Source: Microplitis mediator (taxonomy: Eukaryota; Arthropoda; Insecta; Hymenoptera; Braconidae). From it: a DNA stretch of 64,000 nucleotides. This document shows positions 47,266-60,070 of this stretch, one piece after another (within the stretch, counting starts at the first letter, position 1; each line of letters begins with the position of its first letter). The position numbers and the translations under genes were made by a program. The notes under the pieces are model-generated. The model ran no database searches and had not been told where the DNA came from. It saw only the letters and a list, made by a program, of their open reading frames with translations. Location of the stretch: positions 15,931,142-15,995,141 of the forward strand of contig NC_079969.1 in NCBI RefSeq assembly GCF_029852145.1. Reading direction: 5' to 3'.

Positions 47266-48657
47266 CAGTGAACACATGACCTTATTTTGACGTCATACGT
47301 AGGTCATAGCAATGTCACGACATCTGATGTAAATTTGATGTCAATCTGACGTTCTACATGACTTTAATATAATGTAAAGCTTGTGACATCATATTGATGT
47401 AAGCATGACTCTTGTACTATGTCACAGTTATGACTTATGTATTACGTACGTTTGACATAGAATCTACATCACATTGTTATGTATTAATAAAGTCATTATC
47501 CGTATATCATAATGACGTAATTTTAAAATCATACATTTATGTCAGTAGCAAAGTCACGGTTATACACAATGTGGATGTCAGTCTTAAATCATATCTTCAC
47601 ATCAGTGACAAGTCAGTATTTTACGCAATGCTGATGTAATGTCTGAGTCATAGTTTTTTATCATCTATTTATTGAAATAAAACAATCATAGAATGAATTT
47701 TCAAACATGTGTAAATGTGTAAAAATAACAACTAAACGTCGAACATTTTTGGGGTCAAAGTAATCGATAAATTCGATAATAGATCATTCAGACGTTTTAG
47801 ATTAAAACATTAGCGTGAGCATAAAAAAATTAACTTTATTTTTTTAAATGATATATCGAAAATATCATTTAGGATGACAAAGAAAATGTAACGACAGTTT
47901 GAACTCTTTTGCTATTATGATTTTAAAGTTTAGTATCACAATTTTTCAATCGATTGAATTTCATACGATTTTGTGAATTTATTTAATGTTTCGCAAAATT
48001 TTATTTAAGATTTTTTAAATTTCACATCACAACAAAAAATTAAAAAATTTTATGAAACTTAATGAAATTTTATACAATTATCATCGAGGTCGACAAATAT
48101 TGCTTCTATAAAATTTCATATAAGATCATGGAGTTTTTAAAATTTTGTAAAAATCCATCACGAAAACTTATTAACTATGTCTTTTCCGGCATTTCACTCT
48201 AAATACATCAATTAAGCACGAGATTTGAACTCTCATGATGTGGACCAGTGAGCAACGTTCAGGACTCCCAGCCAAGAGGAGCCGTGTTCGAACCCAGCAG
48301 ACGCCCAGGATTTTTTCATCATTTAACGTTATCTAATCTCGTTTCAGAATTCACAATGCGTTCGCGCGGTAATAATCAAATCAAAAATTCGGTATTTCAT
48401 TTTATTTTTTTCTTTTTCAAAATATTTTTTCCGAATTGATAATTTTGACATCACCCATATGTCATATTGACGTCATAGAAGGTCACACAGACATCACATT
48501 TACATCATGTATACGTCATTAGTTTTACATCATAATCTTACGTAAAAAAGTGGGAAATAATGAGTCACACCTGACTCATTCGTGACTTATATCTTACGTA
48601 AATGATGACATAGCGTAACGTCACTCTGACGTCAAATTTACGTTAATGTGTTTACTG

Positions 48658-48659
<2 letters not shown>
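47264..48659 (+). mobile_element. CCCAGTGAACACATGAC element with TGACGTCA arrays
   Basis: CCCAGTGAACACATGACC and AATGTGTTTACTGGG are imperfect inverted ends within an AT tract. Both flanks are degenerate arrays of TGACGTCATA and tcacattgatgtcag-like units (47290-47640 and 48450-48650). A tRNA-like module lies at 48240-48312. No transposase is present. Confidence 0.7.
48240..48312 (+). repeat. tRNA-like Pol III module
   Basis: A-box-like GTGGACCAGTGAGC and B-box GTGTTCGAACCC (about 48284-48295), followed by AGCAGACGCCCAGGATTTTT. The tail is alignable with that of the T1 module at 39.5 kb. Confidence 0.6.
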
Positions 48660-48717
<58 letters not shown>

Positions 48718-49195
48718 AATATTTATAGGTTTCATATCAATGAAATCTGATCAGATTTAATCATCCATAGACATATATAACTACATATAGGTTTATATCA
48801 GTCACGTCTGATCAGATCTAATTATATATAGGCCTATATCTAACTATATATGGGTTTGTATCAATCATTTCTGATCAGATCTAATCATGTATAGACTTAT
48901 ATATGATCATATATGGGGTTATAACAGCTAGGTATGATTATATCTAATTATATATAGACTTATAGATGATCAGATCTGATCATATATAGACTCATATATG
49001 GTTATATATGGGCTTATAACAGCCAGGAATGATCAGATCTAACTATGTATGGGGTCATATATAATTATATATGACCCCATATATAATCATGCATGATTAT
49101 ATATAACTTCATATATGATTATATATAATCATATATGATCATATATATGAACATATATAATCATATATGATTAGACAAAATCGTTTTTCATCGGG

Positions 49196-49985
49196 ATATA
49201 AATCATATTTATATGAAAAAATATAAAATCAAAGCTTGAAGAATAAAAACGAAGTTAAAAATGCTGATCTTTGCGTCTTTTTAAATACAACTGCATTGGC
49301 TGAAGAAACAGAAAAAGTTTTGCAAGAAAATATTCACTTCTATACACAATCGTTAGAATATATGAAGCTGAGTTTGATAAGGGTACATGGAAGATGAAAG
49401 CAGTGAGATGTAGACGCTTGGATAGATATAAGATACGAATAAACATAAATGCAGCTTTAGCGGTATTGTAGCAGCAGAGCTCGTGTACTCCCACATCTAG
49501 TCTCACAATTCCCGGTTTACCCTCTGCACATCCTAGACTCCCTTTCTCTCTCTCTTTTCCACCTGACATAACACACCACCTATCTGTTTATACCGCAATG
49601 CAACATTCCTAGCCATGTAGTTTTGCCATGCCGTTGAGTTTTATGTTCTCATTTTTCATCTCAATTCATCGTATATAACAATATAACATAATTTGTAATC
49701 CCAAAATTAAATCAGCAACGAAATTCTTAAAATAGAATTGCTGTTATGAATCGTTTATTACTAAAGGTAAGAAGGGAGTAAGACGAATCCTTTGAGGATT
49801 CTATTTATAATCAAACTAAACCGGCATATTTGATGATTAACCAAAAACATAAGTTTTCCATAATTCATTTAATGAATCTCGAAAGTTTAAAAATGTGGAA
49901 ATGGTAGCTCCTTTAAAAATATGAAAACAAAATCTGATAATCAAACGACTCTGTATAGGGATATAGGGGTATAGGGATGTATAAT
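49196..49985. other. no gene seen
   Basis: A 104-codon frame on - (49255-49569) has no recognisable domain, and its mixed composition suggests chance. The rest is AT-rich. Confidence 0.4.
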
Positions 49986-51046
49986 CCCGACTAGAAATTA
50001 CTGTGGGAATGCCCACTGTATGTATCTGGCCCCAATTGGGTCCCAATGGGGAATTCCCAAGAGGGAAATCCCCATGAGGGCCCAATCAGAACCCAATCGG
50101 GAAATCCCAAACAAAAATAAAATAATTTATGGTCGATATTTCCCAATTGGGGTCTGAGCGGGACCTAAGTGGGACAACCCAACGTGAAAATAAACAAATT
50201 ATTGTAATTTTTCCCAATTGGGTTCTGTGTGAGACCTAAGTGGGAAATCCCAACGTAAAATTTAAAAAAATATTGTCATTTTTCCCAATTGGGTTCTGTG
50301 TGGGACCCAAGTAGGAAATCCCAACGTAAAATTTAAAAAAATATTGTCATTTTTCCCAATTGGGTTCTGTGTGGGGCCCAAGTGAGAAATCCCAACGTAA
50401 AATTTAAAAAAATATTGTCATTTTTCCCAATTGGGTTCTGTGTGGGACTTAAGTGGGAAATCCCAACGTAAAATTAAAAAAAATGTGTGGGGCCTGATTG
50501 GGAAATCCCGACGTTAAAATAAAAAAAATTTTTTCACCTTTTTCAGGGGGTATCCAATTTTAGCCGTTTAAAATAAAATTTTTTTTTTTAACGGCAGCTG
50601 AAAACTCTTCTATACACTCCAAATACCATTTTTTGGTTTTATCGTCTGTTATTCTTTGGTATCATAATAAATATACTATTTACACTCACGCGATCACATA
50701 CGTGGGTCAGCGCAGTAGATAACATCAAAGACTTCAAATCGGAAGGATGCAGGTTCGAGCCCAACAGTCGCCAGGATTTTTTATTTATTTAATTCATGTA
50801 CACTCCTTCTAAATAATGCTCCGAGTACATTAAATTAAAATTCGGATTTAGTTACAATTATCTTTCTTTTTTTGCATTTTAATATTTTTTCTAAACGGGA
50901 TGCCTTAGTGGGATCTCTTGGGGATTTCCCCATTGGGGCACAAGTAGGATTTCCCCATTGGGGTACAAATGGGATTTCCCTATTGGGGCACAAGTGGGAT
51001 TTCCCAACGGGGGCCCAAGTGGTCGCACCTAAAAATTTCTAGTCGG
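49986..51046 (+). mobile_element. CCCGACTAGAAATT element with CCCAATTGGG arrays and tRNA-like core
   Basis: Ends CCCGACTAGAAATT and AATTTCTAGTCGG are inverted and nearly the same as those of T1, but the body is unrelated. It holds tandem units of about 60 bp with TTTCCCAATTGGGTTCTGTG (50020-50500) and, on the right, gggatttccccattggggca (50890-51020). A tRNA-like core lies at 50705-50775. Confidence 0.7.
50705..50775 (+). repeat. tRNA-like Pol III module
   Basis: A-box-like GTCAGCGCAGTAGATAAC, middle GACTTCAAATCGGAAGG and B box GCAGGTTCGAGCCC (about 50749-50762), then AACAGTCGCCAGGATTTTTT. Clearly homologous to the T1 core at 39.5 kb. Confidence 0.7.
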
Positions 51047-51048
51047 AA

Positions 51049-51892
51049 TAGGGTGGGCCGAAAATTCGCTTTTTTTGAATTTTCATTATTAATACCAAAA
51101 ATATTTTTCTTTGTACAAAAAAAAAATTTTCGGAAAACAAAAAAAATTTTAGGTCGATATCTTAGGCTTGCCAAATCCCGCTAAAGTTAGAAGTTGTTTA
51201 AAATTTTTTTTCCAACTTATTTTGATCGGAAATTTAATTCTCTACAAAAAAGGTCCGATAATAAAATAACGTAAAGATGATTGTTACTGAAATAATTGCA
51301 ATTTTGTTCTAAAAAATATAATTTTTCAAGATATTATCACTTCTTCGGGGTATAATATGAATTTTATCATATAAATTTCGCGGAAAGTCAAATTTCTTAC
51401 AAAATTGGCCTTTTGGTAAAAACTTGAAATTAATAGTTAATCAGAAACTGGCAGTTTTATGTTTAGATAGTCACATTTCTTGTTATTTGGTGGTTTTCAC
51501 CAAGAATTGCTATTATCTTTGTAACTATCAACTTTGAATGAATTTTCATTAAGTCTGTTTTGTAGAAAATTGAATTTCCTATGAAATTTTTATGATGAAA
51601 TTTATTTTTTACCTTGAAAAAAGTATTAATATCTTGAAAAATTGCATTTTTTAGAGCAAACTTGCAATTATCTCAGTAACTATCAACTTCACGTAATTTT
51701 ATTATAGGACCTTTTTTGTAGGGAATTAAATTTCCGATCAAAATAAGTTGGAAAAAAATTTTTAAACAACTTCTAACTTTAGCGGGATTTGGCGAGCCTA
51801 AGATATCGACCTAAAATTTTTTTTGTACAGAGAAAAATATTTTTGGTATTAATAATGAAAATTCAAAAAAAGCGGATTTTCGGCCCACCCTA
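51049..51892. mobile_element. foldback element, TAGGGTGGGCCGAAAATTCG ends
   Basis: The left arm starts TAGGGTGGGCCGAAAATTCG; the right arm ends GGATTTTCGGCCCACCCTA. Mirrored blocks include ggtcgatatcttaggcttgc and its inverse. The centre is near 51470. Non-coding. Confidence 0.75.
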
Positions 51893-52109
51893 ATGTACAA
51901 TGGATCCGAAGAGTTTGGATCCATTGGTTATTATATTAAGGGGGATAGACGGTGTGATGGCCGAAAAAATTAGTGATTGTCGGGATTTTTTTTGACCGGG
52001 ACAATTAAAAAATATGGGGATTACGGTTTTTTTTTATTTTATTGAGTGTGTATTCAATATAGTTTTTATACTTTTATTGAAAAATTTTAAATTACAATAA
52101 AGTTATCTC

Positions 52110-52175
52110 TTTGAGCTCGAATACAGCAGGAAATTTTGGGGCTGGCCCGCAGGGCCAACTGTTGCCCAAATTTTT
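52110..52175 (-). repeat. repeat C fragment, reverse
   Basis: gagctcgaatacagcaggaa and ggcccgcagggccaactg match repeat C in reverse orientation. Confidence 0.6.
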
Positions 52176-52264
52176 TTATAAAACCGACTGTTATGGGACT
52201 AGCCGAGGTACTAAAAATTGCCTTTATACTACGCTATTATTACTTGGAACTTTTTTTTACATAG

Positions 52265-53900
52265 TGTGGGAAAATAAGAATATTTAAGGGCCCAGCGAGG
52301 AAAGTACCACGGGCCCAGACTTGGCCCAACTTTGTAGAACCTTGGGCCAGGCTTGTAAGCGAGTCTTGGCCCAGTTTTGGTAAAAGTCTGGAATTGATAA
52401 TCTCAGGCCAAACCTGGCCCATTTTTGGTAACCAGACCTGGCCCAGGCTTCATTGTCAGACCTGGTCCATACATCGAGAAAATGAATAAATTAGAAAGAA
52501 AAAAAAAACTTATTATTATTAACCTCGTAGAGTTCATGATCATTAACGTTTAAACTATCTAAGGGAGGTACCCAACTAGAATTTCTTCCTGATTTGCCTG
52601 AAGTACCATAAGGACCTTATCGGGTTAATATAAGGTTTGCCTTATGAGGGCAAACCTGACAAGTTCCTTGTCAGGACCTCATCGGGATATCCTTATTCAA
52701 AAAAAAGTTAATTGCCATCGGGTCAACCTGGAGAGTTCCTAATCAGGGCCTCGTCAGGATATATCTATTAAAAAAAAAGTTATTTGCCATCGGGTCAACC
52801 TGACAAGTTCCTGATCAGGACCTCGCTAGGATATCTCTATTAAAAAAAAAGTTATTTGCCATCGGATCAACCTGACAAGTTCCTGGTCAGGACCTTGTCC
52901 GGATATCTCTATTTAAAAAAAAGTCATTTGCCATCGGGTCAACCTGACGAGTTCCTGATCAGGACCCTATCTGGATATCCTTATTAAAAAAAAAATTATC
53001 ACATCCCTTGAAATATTTCATTTATAGGCTAAAAATTAAAAAATGTACAAAAGAATATTATATAAAAATCACGTCAATTATTGTAGCACAGATTTTTTAC
53101 TTCTGTATCAGTTATTCTTTGACATCATAATGAACATTATATTTACACTTTCAAGATCACATGTGTACGTCAGCCCAGTGGATAGCATCGAGGACTTTGA
53201 ATCGAAAGGACGCAGGTTCGAGCCCAGCAGTTATCGGGATTTTTTCATCAATAAAAAATATGTTTACTTTATCTAATTAATGCTCTCAATACAATAGATA
53301 ACATTCTTGATCGAATAAAAATTCTCTTTTTTTTTGTTTTGCAATTTAATATTTTTTTAAAAATAATTACTAATAAGGTAATCCTGATAAGGATTTGATA
53401 AGGATATCCTAATAAGGACCTGATAAGGCAATCCTGATAAGGACGTGATGAAGATATCCTGGTAAGGTCCCGATAAGGCAATCCCGATAAGGACCTCATG
53501 GGTTTTAAGCGTTACATCCATATCAGGATCCTCGTCAGGATACCCTGATCGGGATCTTTTTTGAAATAAGGTTAACCCGATAAGGACTTCGTCAGGCCCT
53601 TATGAAAAATTCTAGTCGGGATATAAATGTTAAAAAAACTTGGTGAAAATGTTGAACTGTTACATTTATATGATCTACTTATTAAACCATAGGTATAGCC
53701 AAACTTGGTTAATCATACCTTGGTCCAAGTTTGGCTTGCCATTGGATGGCCAAGACCGGGCAACCCAGTCTTGGCCTAAGCCCGGGTAATCATTGTAACG
53801 GCCAGGACTGAGTACCTAATTTTGAGCCAAGCATGGGCCAATATAGGTGTGCCAAAGCTAGGTTCCCCAGTGCTGGGCCAAGTAGGGCCCCGTCGTTCAA
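52265..53900 (-). mobile_element. inverted relative of the 14.2-kb element, split by element T2
   Basis: Read on -, 53900-53625 follows 14235-14570 closely (ggctatacctatggtttaat, gatcatataaatgtaacagt) but lacks the 78-bp tRNA-like module. After the T2 insertion, 52570-52265 continues with acctcccttaga, tcgatgtatggaccaggtct and CTTGGGCCAAG-type units. It is one element interrupted by a younger one. Confidence 0.7.
52571..53620 (+). mobile_element. CCCGACTAGAA element, copy T2
   Basis: Ends CCCAACTAGAATTTCTTCC and ATTCTAGTCGGG. It has the same about 70-bp gtcaacctgacaagttcctg array and the same core as T1, with somewhat fewer units. The core is at 53168-53232 (A box TCAGCCCAGTGGATAGC, B box GCAGGTTCGAGCCC). 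Confidence 0.75.
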
Positions 53901-54649
53901 TTCTTACAGCTCCTGCATGGGGTTGTTCAAACGGTTAACGCTAGGATTTTGATATCAATAATAAAAAAAATATATAGGGGAGGGGGGGGGCAAAAGGGGG
54001 TACCTAAGGAAATACTAAGTTTTCGAGGACTTAAATATGCTAAATCTTTTTGTTTTTAGTGATATTCGGAGTAAATAGACAAAATTTTTAGCTGCCGTTA
54101 AAAAATAAAATTTTTGGCGGGCAAAACGGGGTACCCTTAAAAAAAGTTGAAAAAAAAAAATTACTGAAAATAGATCAAATTTTATTACTTGAATCTTTTA
54201 TATGTAATATACATAAAGAAAAATTACATTTCACAACATTGGTGGACACGAAGGCAAAAAAAAAAATTTTTGTGGGACAGAGAGGCCTCCCTCCAAAAAA
54301 TGATAATTTTTTTTTTTTTTTTTAAATTGTTTTCATTATTGAGAATGTATTTCTTTCTCTTGACAACCATTTTTTGTTTTATAATACTCAAGAAAAATTT
54401 TTTTAAGTGTAATAAATCGTTTCCCCTCGATTAGCTTAATTACTAATTGCTATTTAATAAAAAAAAACAATTCTGTGTTTCTTATTTGTCATTATTTTGA
54501 ACCCAAAAAACGTGTTTTTTAATTTTTTAGATTACAGATTATTTTGCATCATTTAAAATATTTTATCAATAAAAAAATAAAATATTATTTTCGAATATTT
54601 TTAGTGGCCAAATTTGCCCCAGCTATAACAAATCAGCCGAAAAATAGAT

Positions 54650-55619
54650 TACACGGAAAGAAAATTATGGGAAGTTTTGCTATGCATTATGGGAATGGTT
54701 CCCATAATGGTATGGGAATAGTACCTATACTATTATAGGGATCGTTCCTATAATTTATGGGAATAGTTTCCATAATAGTATGAGAATAGTTCCCATATCA
54801 TTATGGGAATGGTTCCCATAATGATATGGGAATCGTTCCCATAATATTATTGGAACTATTCCTATAATGGTGTGGGAACTATTCCTATAATATTATGGGA
54901 ACTATTCCCATTATGTTATGGGAACCACTCCAATAATATCATAAAAAATTTTTTTTTTCAAAACAGTGTAGAAATTTCCCGAATAATATGGAGAGATCCA
55001 AATGAAGCTTATTCGACGCTAAATTTGTAAAAAAAAATTTTCTGTTAAAAATTTTAATATTATTGCTAAATATGGATTTTTTTTCTCAATGTTTGAATTT
55101 TTGTTTCTATACTTAATCAAATTTCTGTGTATTGTCAAAGTGATTGCCACACTTTTCTTTAAATTAATTTTTTTATGATAGTATGGGAACTATTCCCATA
55201 ATATTATGGGAATGATTCCCATAATGGTATAGGAACTATTCCTATACCATTATGGGAACTATTCCTATGATATTATGGGGATAGCTCCCATAATGGTATA
55301 GGAATAGTTCCTATAATGTTATGGGAATGGTTCCTATAATTTATGGGAATGATTCCTATAATTTATAGGAATATTTCCTATATATTATAGGAATGATTCC
55401 CATAATATTATAGAAAGTATTCCTATAAATTAGAGGAACCGTTCCTATAACGTTATAGGTATCATTCCCATAATTATAGGAACTATTCCTATAATTATGG
55501 GAAACATTCCTATAATTATAGGAACTGCTCCCATAATTTATGGTTGTAATTCCTATGATGATATAGGAAAAAATTTCACAAAATTATGGGAACAGATTCC
55601 ATAATTTTCTTTCCGTGTA
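54650..55619. mobile_element. TACACGGAAAGAAAATTATGG element with palindrome array
   Basis: TACACGGAAAGAAAATTATG and its counterpart CATAATTTTCTTTCCGTGTA are inverted ends. The body is dozens of degenerate units of TATGGGAATGGTTCCCATAA, itself palindromic, split by a short AT segment at 54945-55170. Non-coding. Confidence 0.75.
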
Positions 55620-55735
55620 GTGTATTATATTTTTTTCAATTTGACCATAAAAATATGAAAGAATCATTTTTTAAAAATTTTGGGCTGGTCCATTTTGCCC
55701 TAGGTATTATGGGTAGGGCTAAAAATGCGGATATA

Positions 55736-56686
55736 TGTTATATCCTGGCTGTCAAGCAGGGCCCGTTCTTAGCTCACTAGATTATTTTACCGACCTAAAG
55801 TCTATTCCCAAAATAAGGCACCCTAATTACCAACAATTAGAGTACCTTAAGCAGATAATTATAATAACTTAAGAATATTATATATCATAAGAATTACTCC
55901 ATCATTTAAATTGTATAAAATAAGAATATCTTTAACATACGTGTATTTTCCAAATCAATAATCAAATAACAAACTATCACCGGATGTACTTAATCCCACG
56001 TATGAGAACATTTTTCATAATAATCTTCAAGTATATTCAACTAGAGATAATTTAATCATTTTAAAACACAGCTGTATAAACTATTAGTAATAATTTGTAA
56101 CAAACGCAGATGATATGAAAATGGACTTTGACTTTCAAATAAATAACTTTTCTCAGATATTACATCAGCCGAGGATCAAATCCCTTCTCGCGCTCGACGC
56201 ATGGGTCTCATGCCCAATCGCCTCGCGCTGATAAGCAATGACGAGTTCAATGACCACTGAGTGTGAACTCTGATCAACAATTCAACCCCACTATTTTTGG
56301 TGATTAGAATACCTTATAAAAATCCTCGCTCTCAGAGCAGGCGAGCTCACTCTGTTCGCTTTTTATTCAGATACATTTAGTATTACACTTTTAGACCTAG
56401 ACTCTGAACACCAGATCTTTGATATCAGAGCTTATTAAATTATCAAGTCCATAGTCATACCTTCTGTAAGTTTGACTATTGAACATACATCATTTGTATA
56501 TTAAGTGTATACTTTCAATTTCTAAATTCTATAACTATTAATTGTGAATAAAGTTATTGTTATATCTAAAATACAACCAGTTATTTCGGGTCACCGTGAG
56601 GTGATTTGCTGTCGAGAACCCAATACCTAGAAATACTACAGAACTAGCTGAGCTCAACATCAACATCGTGCAGCGAAAACGTAACA
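55736..56686 (+). mobile_element. probable solo LTR
   Basis: TGTTATATCC at the start and CGTAACA at the end give a TGTTA/TAACA terminus pair, flanked by TATA on both sides (possible 4-bp duplication). Internally a TATAAAAATCC box (56315) is followed by a CTCACTCTGTTCGC region and an AATAAA (56547-56552), an LTR-like order. A weak tRNA-like segment (- strand, about 56163-56235) complicates the picture. Confidence 0.5.
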
Positions 56687-56925
56687 TATATATCAAATTT
56701 CTTTTAATTTAACGATAAAAATTTGAAAGAATTATTTTTTCAGGATTTTCAGCTGGTCCATTTTGCCTCAGGTGTCATGCGTAGGTCTAAAAGTGCGCAA
56801 GTATATCGGATTTATACTAATTAGACGAAAAAAAAAATTTTTTTTTTTATAAATATTTTGGGGTACCCCGTTTTGCCTACCCTACCCCCTTTTGCCTCCC
56901 CCCCTTCCCCTATATAGTTTGAACA

Positions 56926-57759
56926 TTAAAAAATGCCCGGCGAAGCCGACTGGTAAGAGCTAGTTAAATATATTCTTCAATTAGTCAATTAATATAGACT
57001 CGATAAATTAAGAATTTTTAGCACGATAACTAAGTAAATCACTTTTATTCAAGATACAATGTAATTTAATATTACAGGTAATATTTTAATGGTACTTTAG
57101 AGGCGAGAGTTAATACAGTCAGCTGCATTTAATTTATACCCATTTTTTGCCGTACTTCTACCTTGTGAATGTTCTTGCACTTTTTTATATTATTTCTGCT
57201 TTACTACTCTGTCGCTAATCTTTCGCGGTTAAGTCTATTTGTCATTGAGATCTTTTTTCACAGTGTTTCGATTTTCTCTTCTCATTCCCTTCCTTCCCTT
57301 ATTCCTTTATCATTTTTTTTTTCTAAAATAACGACATCATTGATCGTAATAATAGCTCACCATCGCTTCGAATATTTCTTTTCTTTTATCTACTATTAAA
57401 AACGTAGTCTTTACTCTGCTCTTGCAATCAGTTCGTGATCACAGTAATTGATGTTCGAGAAATTCCAGTAAATTTTCTTTAATTTAGAAATTCAGTGCTG
57501 TAGAAATTAATCAATGGATTATATTGTCATTAATAATTTATTATATATTGAAAAGTAATTAAAGTCGTATATTACTACAAGCGGAAAATAAAAATAAAAA
57601 ACATGAGAAATAGCAGACCGTGCAAGTCAGTTCTAAAACTTATAAAATCTAAACATAGTAAGAAAAATAAGGAATTTGTAAAACTACAATCGTTTGTACT
57701 GAATATAAATTTTATAAAATTTTGCATTGAAGCTGAAAAAACCCCTGACTGACCCAATT
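56926..57759. other. no gene seen
   Basis: AT-rich sequence with short frames only; no convincing coding or repeat signal. Confidence 0.4.
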
Positions 57760-57900
57760 TACGGTATGCAACCGTAAATTACAGACTTTTACCAGTTTAT
57801 CGTAAATTTAAGGTAGAATTTCTGTACTTTACGATAGTAAAACCGTATTTTAAACTCCCTTTGATGTATTTTACGGTGCATTTACCGTATTTAGAGTTAA
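57760..57900. repeat. degenerate ACCGTAAATTTACGGT array
   Basis: Several copies of accgtaaattacag, tttacgatagtaaaaccgta and ttttacggtgcatttaccgt in alternating orientation. Confidence 0.55.
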
Positions 57901-59329
57901 CCCAAGTCAAAATTAAATAAGTAGTTTGAGCCTCAAAAGCCTCAGTTCATTTGATGTTGGATTTGCCGCTGAATTTTATATATTATTTAAATTCTAGGTT
58001 TCCTAAAAGTAGTGTATGAAGGAGTAAATCACCTTTTCAAAATGGTATTTTAACCCTCCAAAGCCTAACATACTTTTAACATGTAATTCAAATTAGTTCA
58101 ATTCTGTTAAACGTTTTCCAATGCAAGAGTCACATATGTATGCGTATTTGTCCACTCGTAACTCGTTATTTGTTTTAAGCGCGGACCTGTCTGAACTTGT
58201 TTACGTTTGTACTATAGTCACAAGACTTTGTCACCACGTGCATCACTGGTGTCAACATACTTACACAACTATTTGATCCGTGAAAAATATGAAACATATT
58301 TGGCCATGCATGGCCGCGCGCATGTGTAGTTCATGCATGGGCGTATATGGATTATACACTTATCCAAAAAATTAAAGGAACAAGAAAATTTTAAAAATTT
58401 TTTAGTGGTTTTTGGAAGGCTGTATTTTCGTGAAAAATGGTCGTATCGAAAAAAAAAAAAGCAAATTGAAGCTTAATCTCTAGTTTAAATATCTTCCAGC
58501 AAAATAATTTTTTGAGCGACGGTTTTTGCGGAATCATAAGAAATAGCTAGAGACAAAATTTTTGGTTTTGTTTTTTGGGTCTACGGGGCCAGGAAAATTT
58601 TTTTCAGAAAAATCAATTCATGGTTCGTTTAGGAAATTTATTCAGCTCCAATTTGCTATTTTTTTTTCTTCGTGGGACAATTTGCTGCTGAGATCTCAGC
58701 CTTCAAATGAAAAAGGATCCTTTTGTCTTTGATTATCGATATCTCAGCAACTAATGGTCGCACAGTAATTTTTAGGGCAGTTTCAGAAACTTGAATAAAT
58801 CCCCCACAAGCCTCATTTCCGATTTTAAAAAGAAAAAAATTTTTTTTATCCTTAATATCAATTCGAAAAACCTACAAAAAATGGACTTTTTATGGTTTTT
58901 TAGTTAATCAACCGCTGGTTAAAGAATATTGATGGAAAGTGTAATGTTGCCAGGTGATTTAATAGCTTAATGTACCCTCAGATGCCCTGGAAATTTTCAA
59001 ATCGATCCATTAAACCGTTTGTACGGGCCGATTGCTCGAAGTTTTACAAAAAAATTCGCGTTACAAATGCCATAAGGGCGTATCAGCCTATTATACGCCC
59101 TTATGGCACCCGGATGCCGTAAGGGCGTACCAAAAAATTTTCTTTGGGAATCAACGTAGTTATGCCTAAAACGGGTAGAAATGCAAAAAAAAATTTTGGT
59201 ACGCCCTTACGGTACCCAGGGTACCTAGTGGGAGCCATAAGGGCGTACCAAAAATATTTCAAATTTGAAAAAAAATTTTTGTCGTCATTTTTACGCGTTT
59301 CAAGTAAAAATACGTTGTTTCCCGAAAAA

Positions 59330-59460
59330 AAAAATCTGGGCGTCGGTTGGCCCTGCGGGCCAGCCCCACAACTTCCCGCTGTTTTTGAGCTCAAGGAGCT
59401 TGAAAACATCACTGTGAATATATTTTCGAGCTCTTCGAGCTCGAAAATGCTATTTCATAC
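59330..59460 (+). repeat. repeat C, 5' part
   Basis: cggttggccctgcgggccag, acaacttcccgctg and tgaatatattttcgagctct match the other copies. Confidence 0.7.
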
Positions 59461-60070
59461 AATCATTTTTTTATGAGCTTTTCAAGATCTAACAAGTAAC
59501 GTTTTATGCTAGAGTTTAAAAGTTAAGAATCAAAAATCATTAATGAAGGAGCGGCTTTTAAATTTTTACTTTTGATTACGTTCTCTGAAGTACATGTATT
59601 GAGGCAGAAATCAATGTCAGTGATCAAAATCAAGATTTGAATGAGTTTTGACTTAGGTCAGAGCAATAATATATGGAATATCCGAGAAAAACATTAAAGA
59701 CTGGGTTTTTTCAATTTTTTGCTGACAATATGTTTAAAACTAAAGAACAAGTTATGTGACATTATCTGATGATCGAAAGAGACTATAAAGAGAAAGAGTT
59801 GGTATGATTTCAGACACATGTTAGCACATTAGTGTTTGATTTATCCGGAAAAAATAACATTTTATGTTATTTTTTTAACTTTCCAGCGCCGATATCTTTT
59901 GAACTAATCAACCGATTTTGACGTTTGAGGGGGCAATCGGCGCGTTTTATTGAATTCTAGAGCTGATAAGATTTTGGAATTGATCGTTCAAGTCGTTTCT
60001 GAGAAATCACTGAAAAACTGAAAAAAAAAATTTTTTTTTTTTCGTCGTTCGCCAATATTTTCGAGTCTAT

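Larger units (their letters stand above)
45310..49195. mobile_element. CCCGATGAAAAAAGA element, large copy with nested insertions
   Basis: Left end CCCGATGAAAAAAGATTTTG, right end CAAAATCGTTTTTCATCGGG. It contains the third 5S-like module, an AT microsatellite split by three insertions (CCCTTCTTAAAAG element 45934-46081, LTR fragment 46096-47163, CCCAGTGAACAC element 47264-48659), then the ATATATGATCAGATCTG array (48715-49150). Confidence 0.75.
53978..56925. mobile_element. foldback element with GGGG/CAAAAGGGGGTACC ends, two nested insertions
   Basis: TATATAGGGGAGGGGGGG plus gcaaaagggggtacc on the left is mirrored by the cccccttttgcctccc part and CTTCCCCTATATAG on the right. Inner landmarks ggcaaaacggggtacc and ggctggtccattttgcc recur. 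A TIR element (54650-55619) and a probable solo LTR (55736-56686) are nested inside. Confidence 0.6.

Noticed and set aside
49255..49569. 104-codon frame on -
   Set aside because: No recognisable domain, no splice context and composition consistent with chance.
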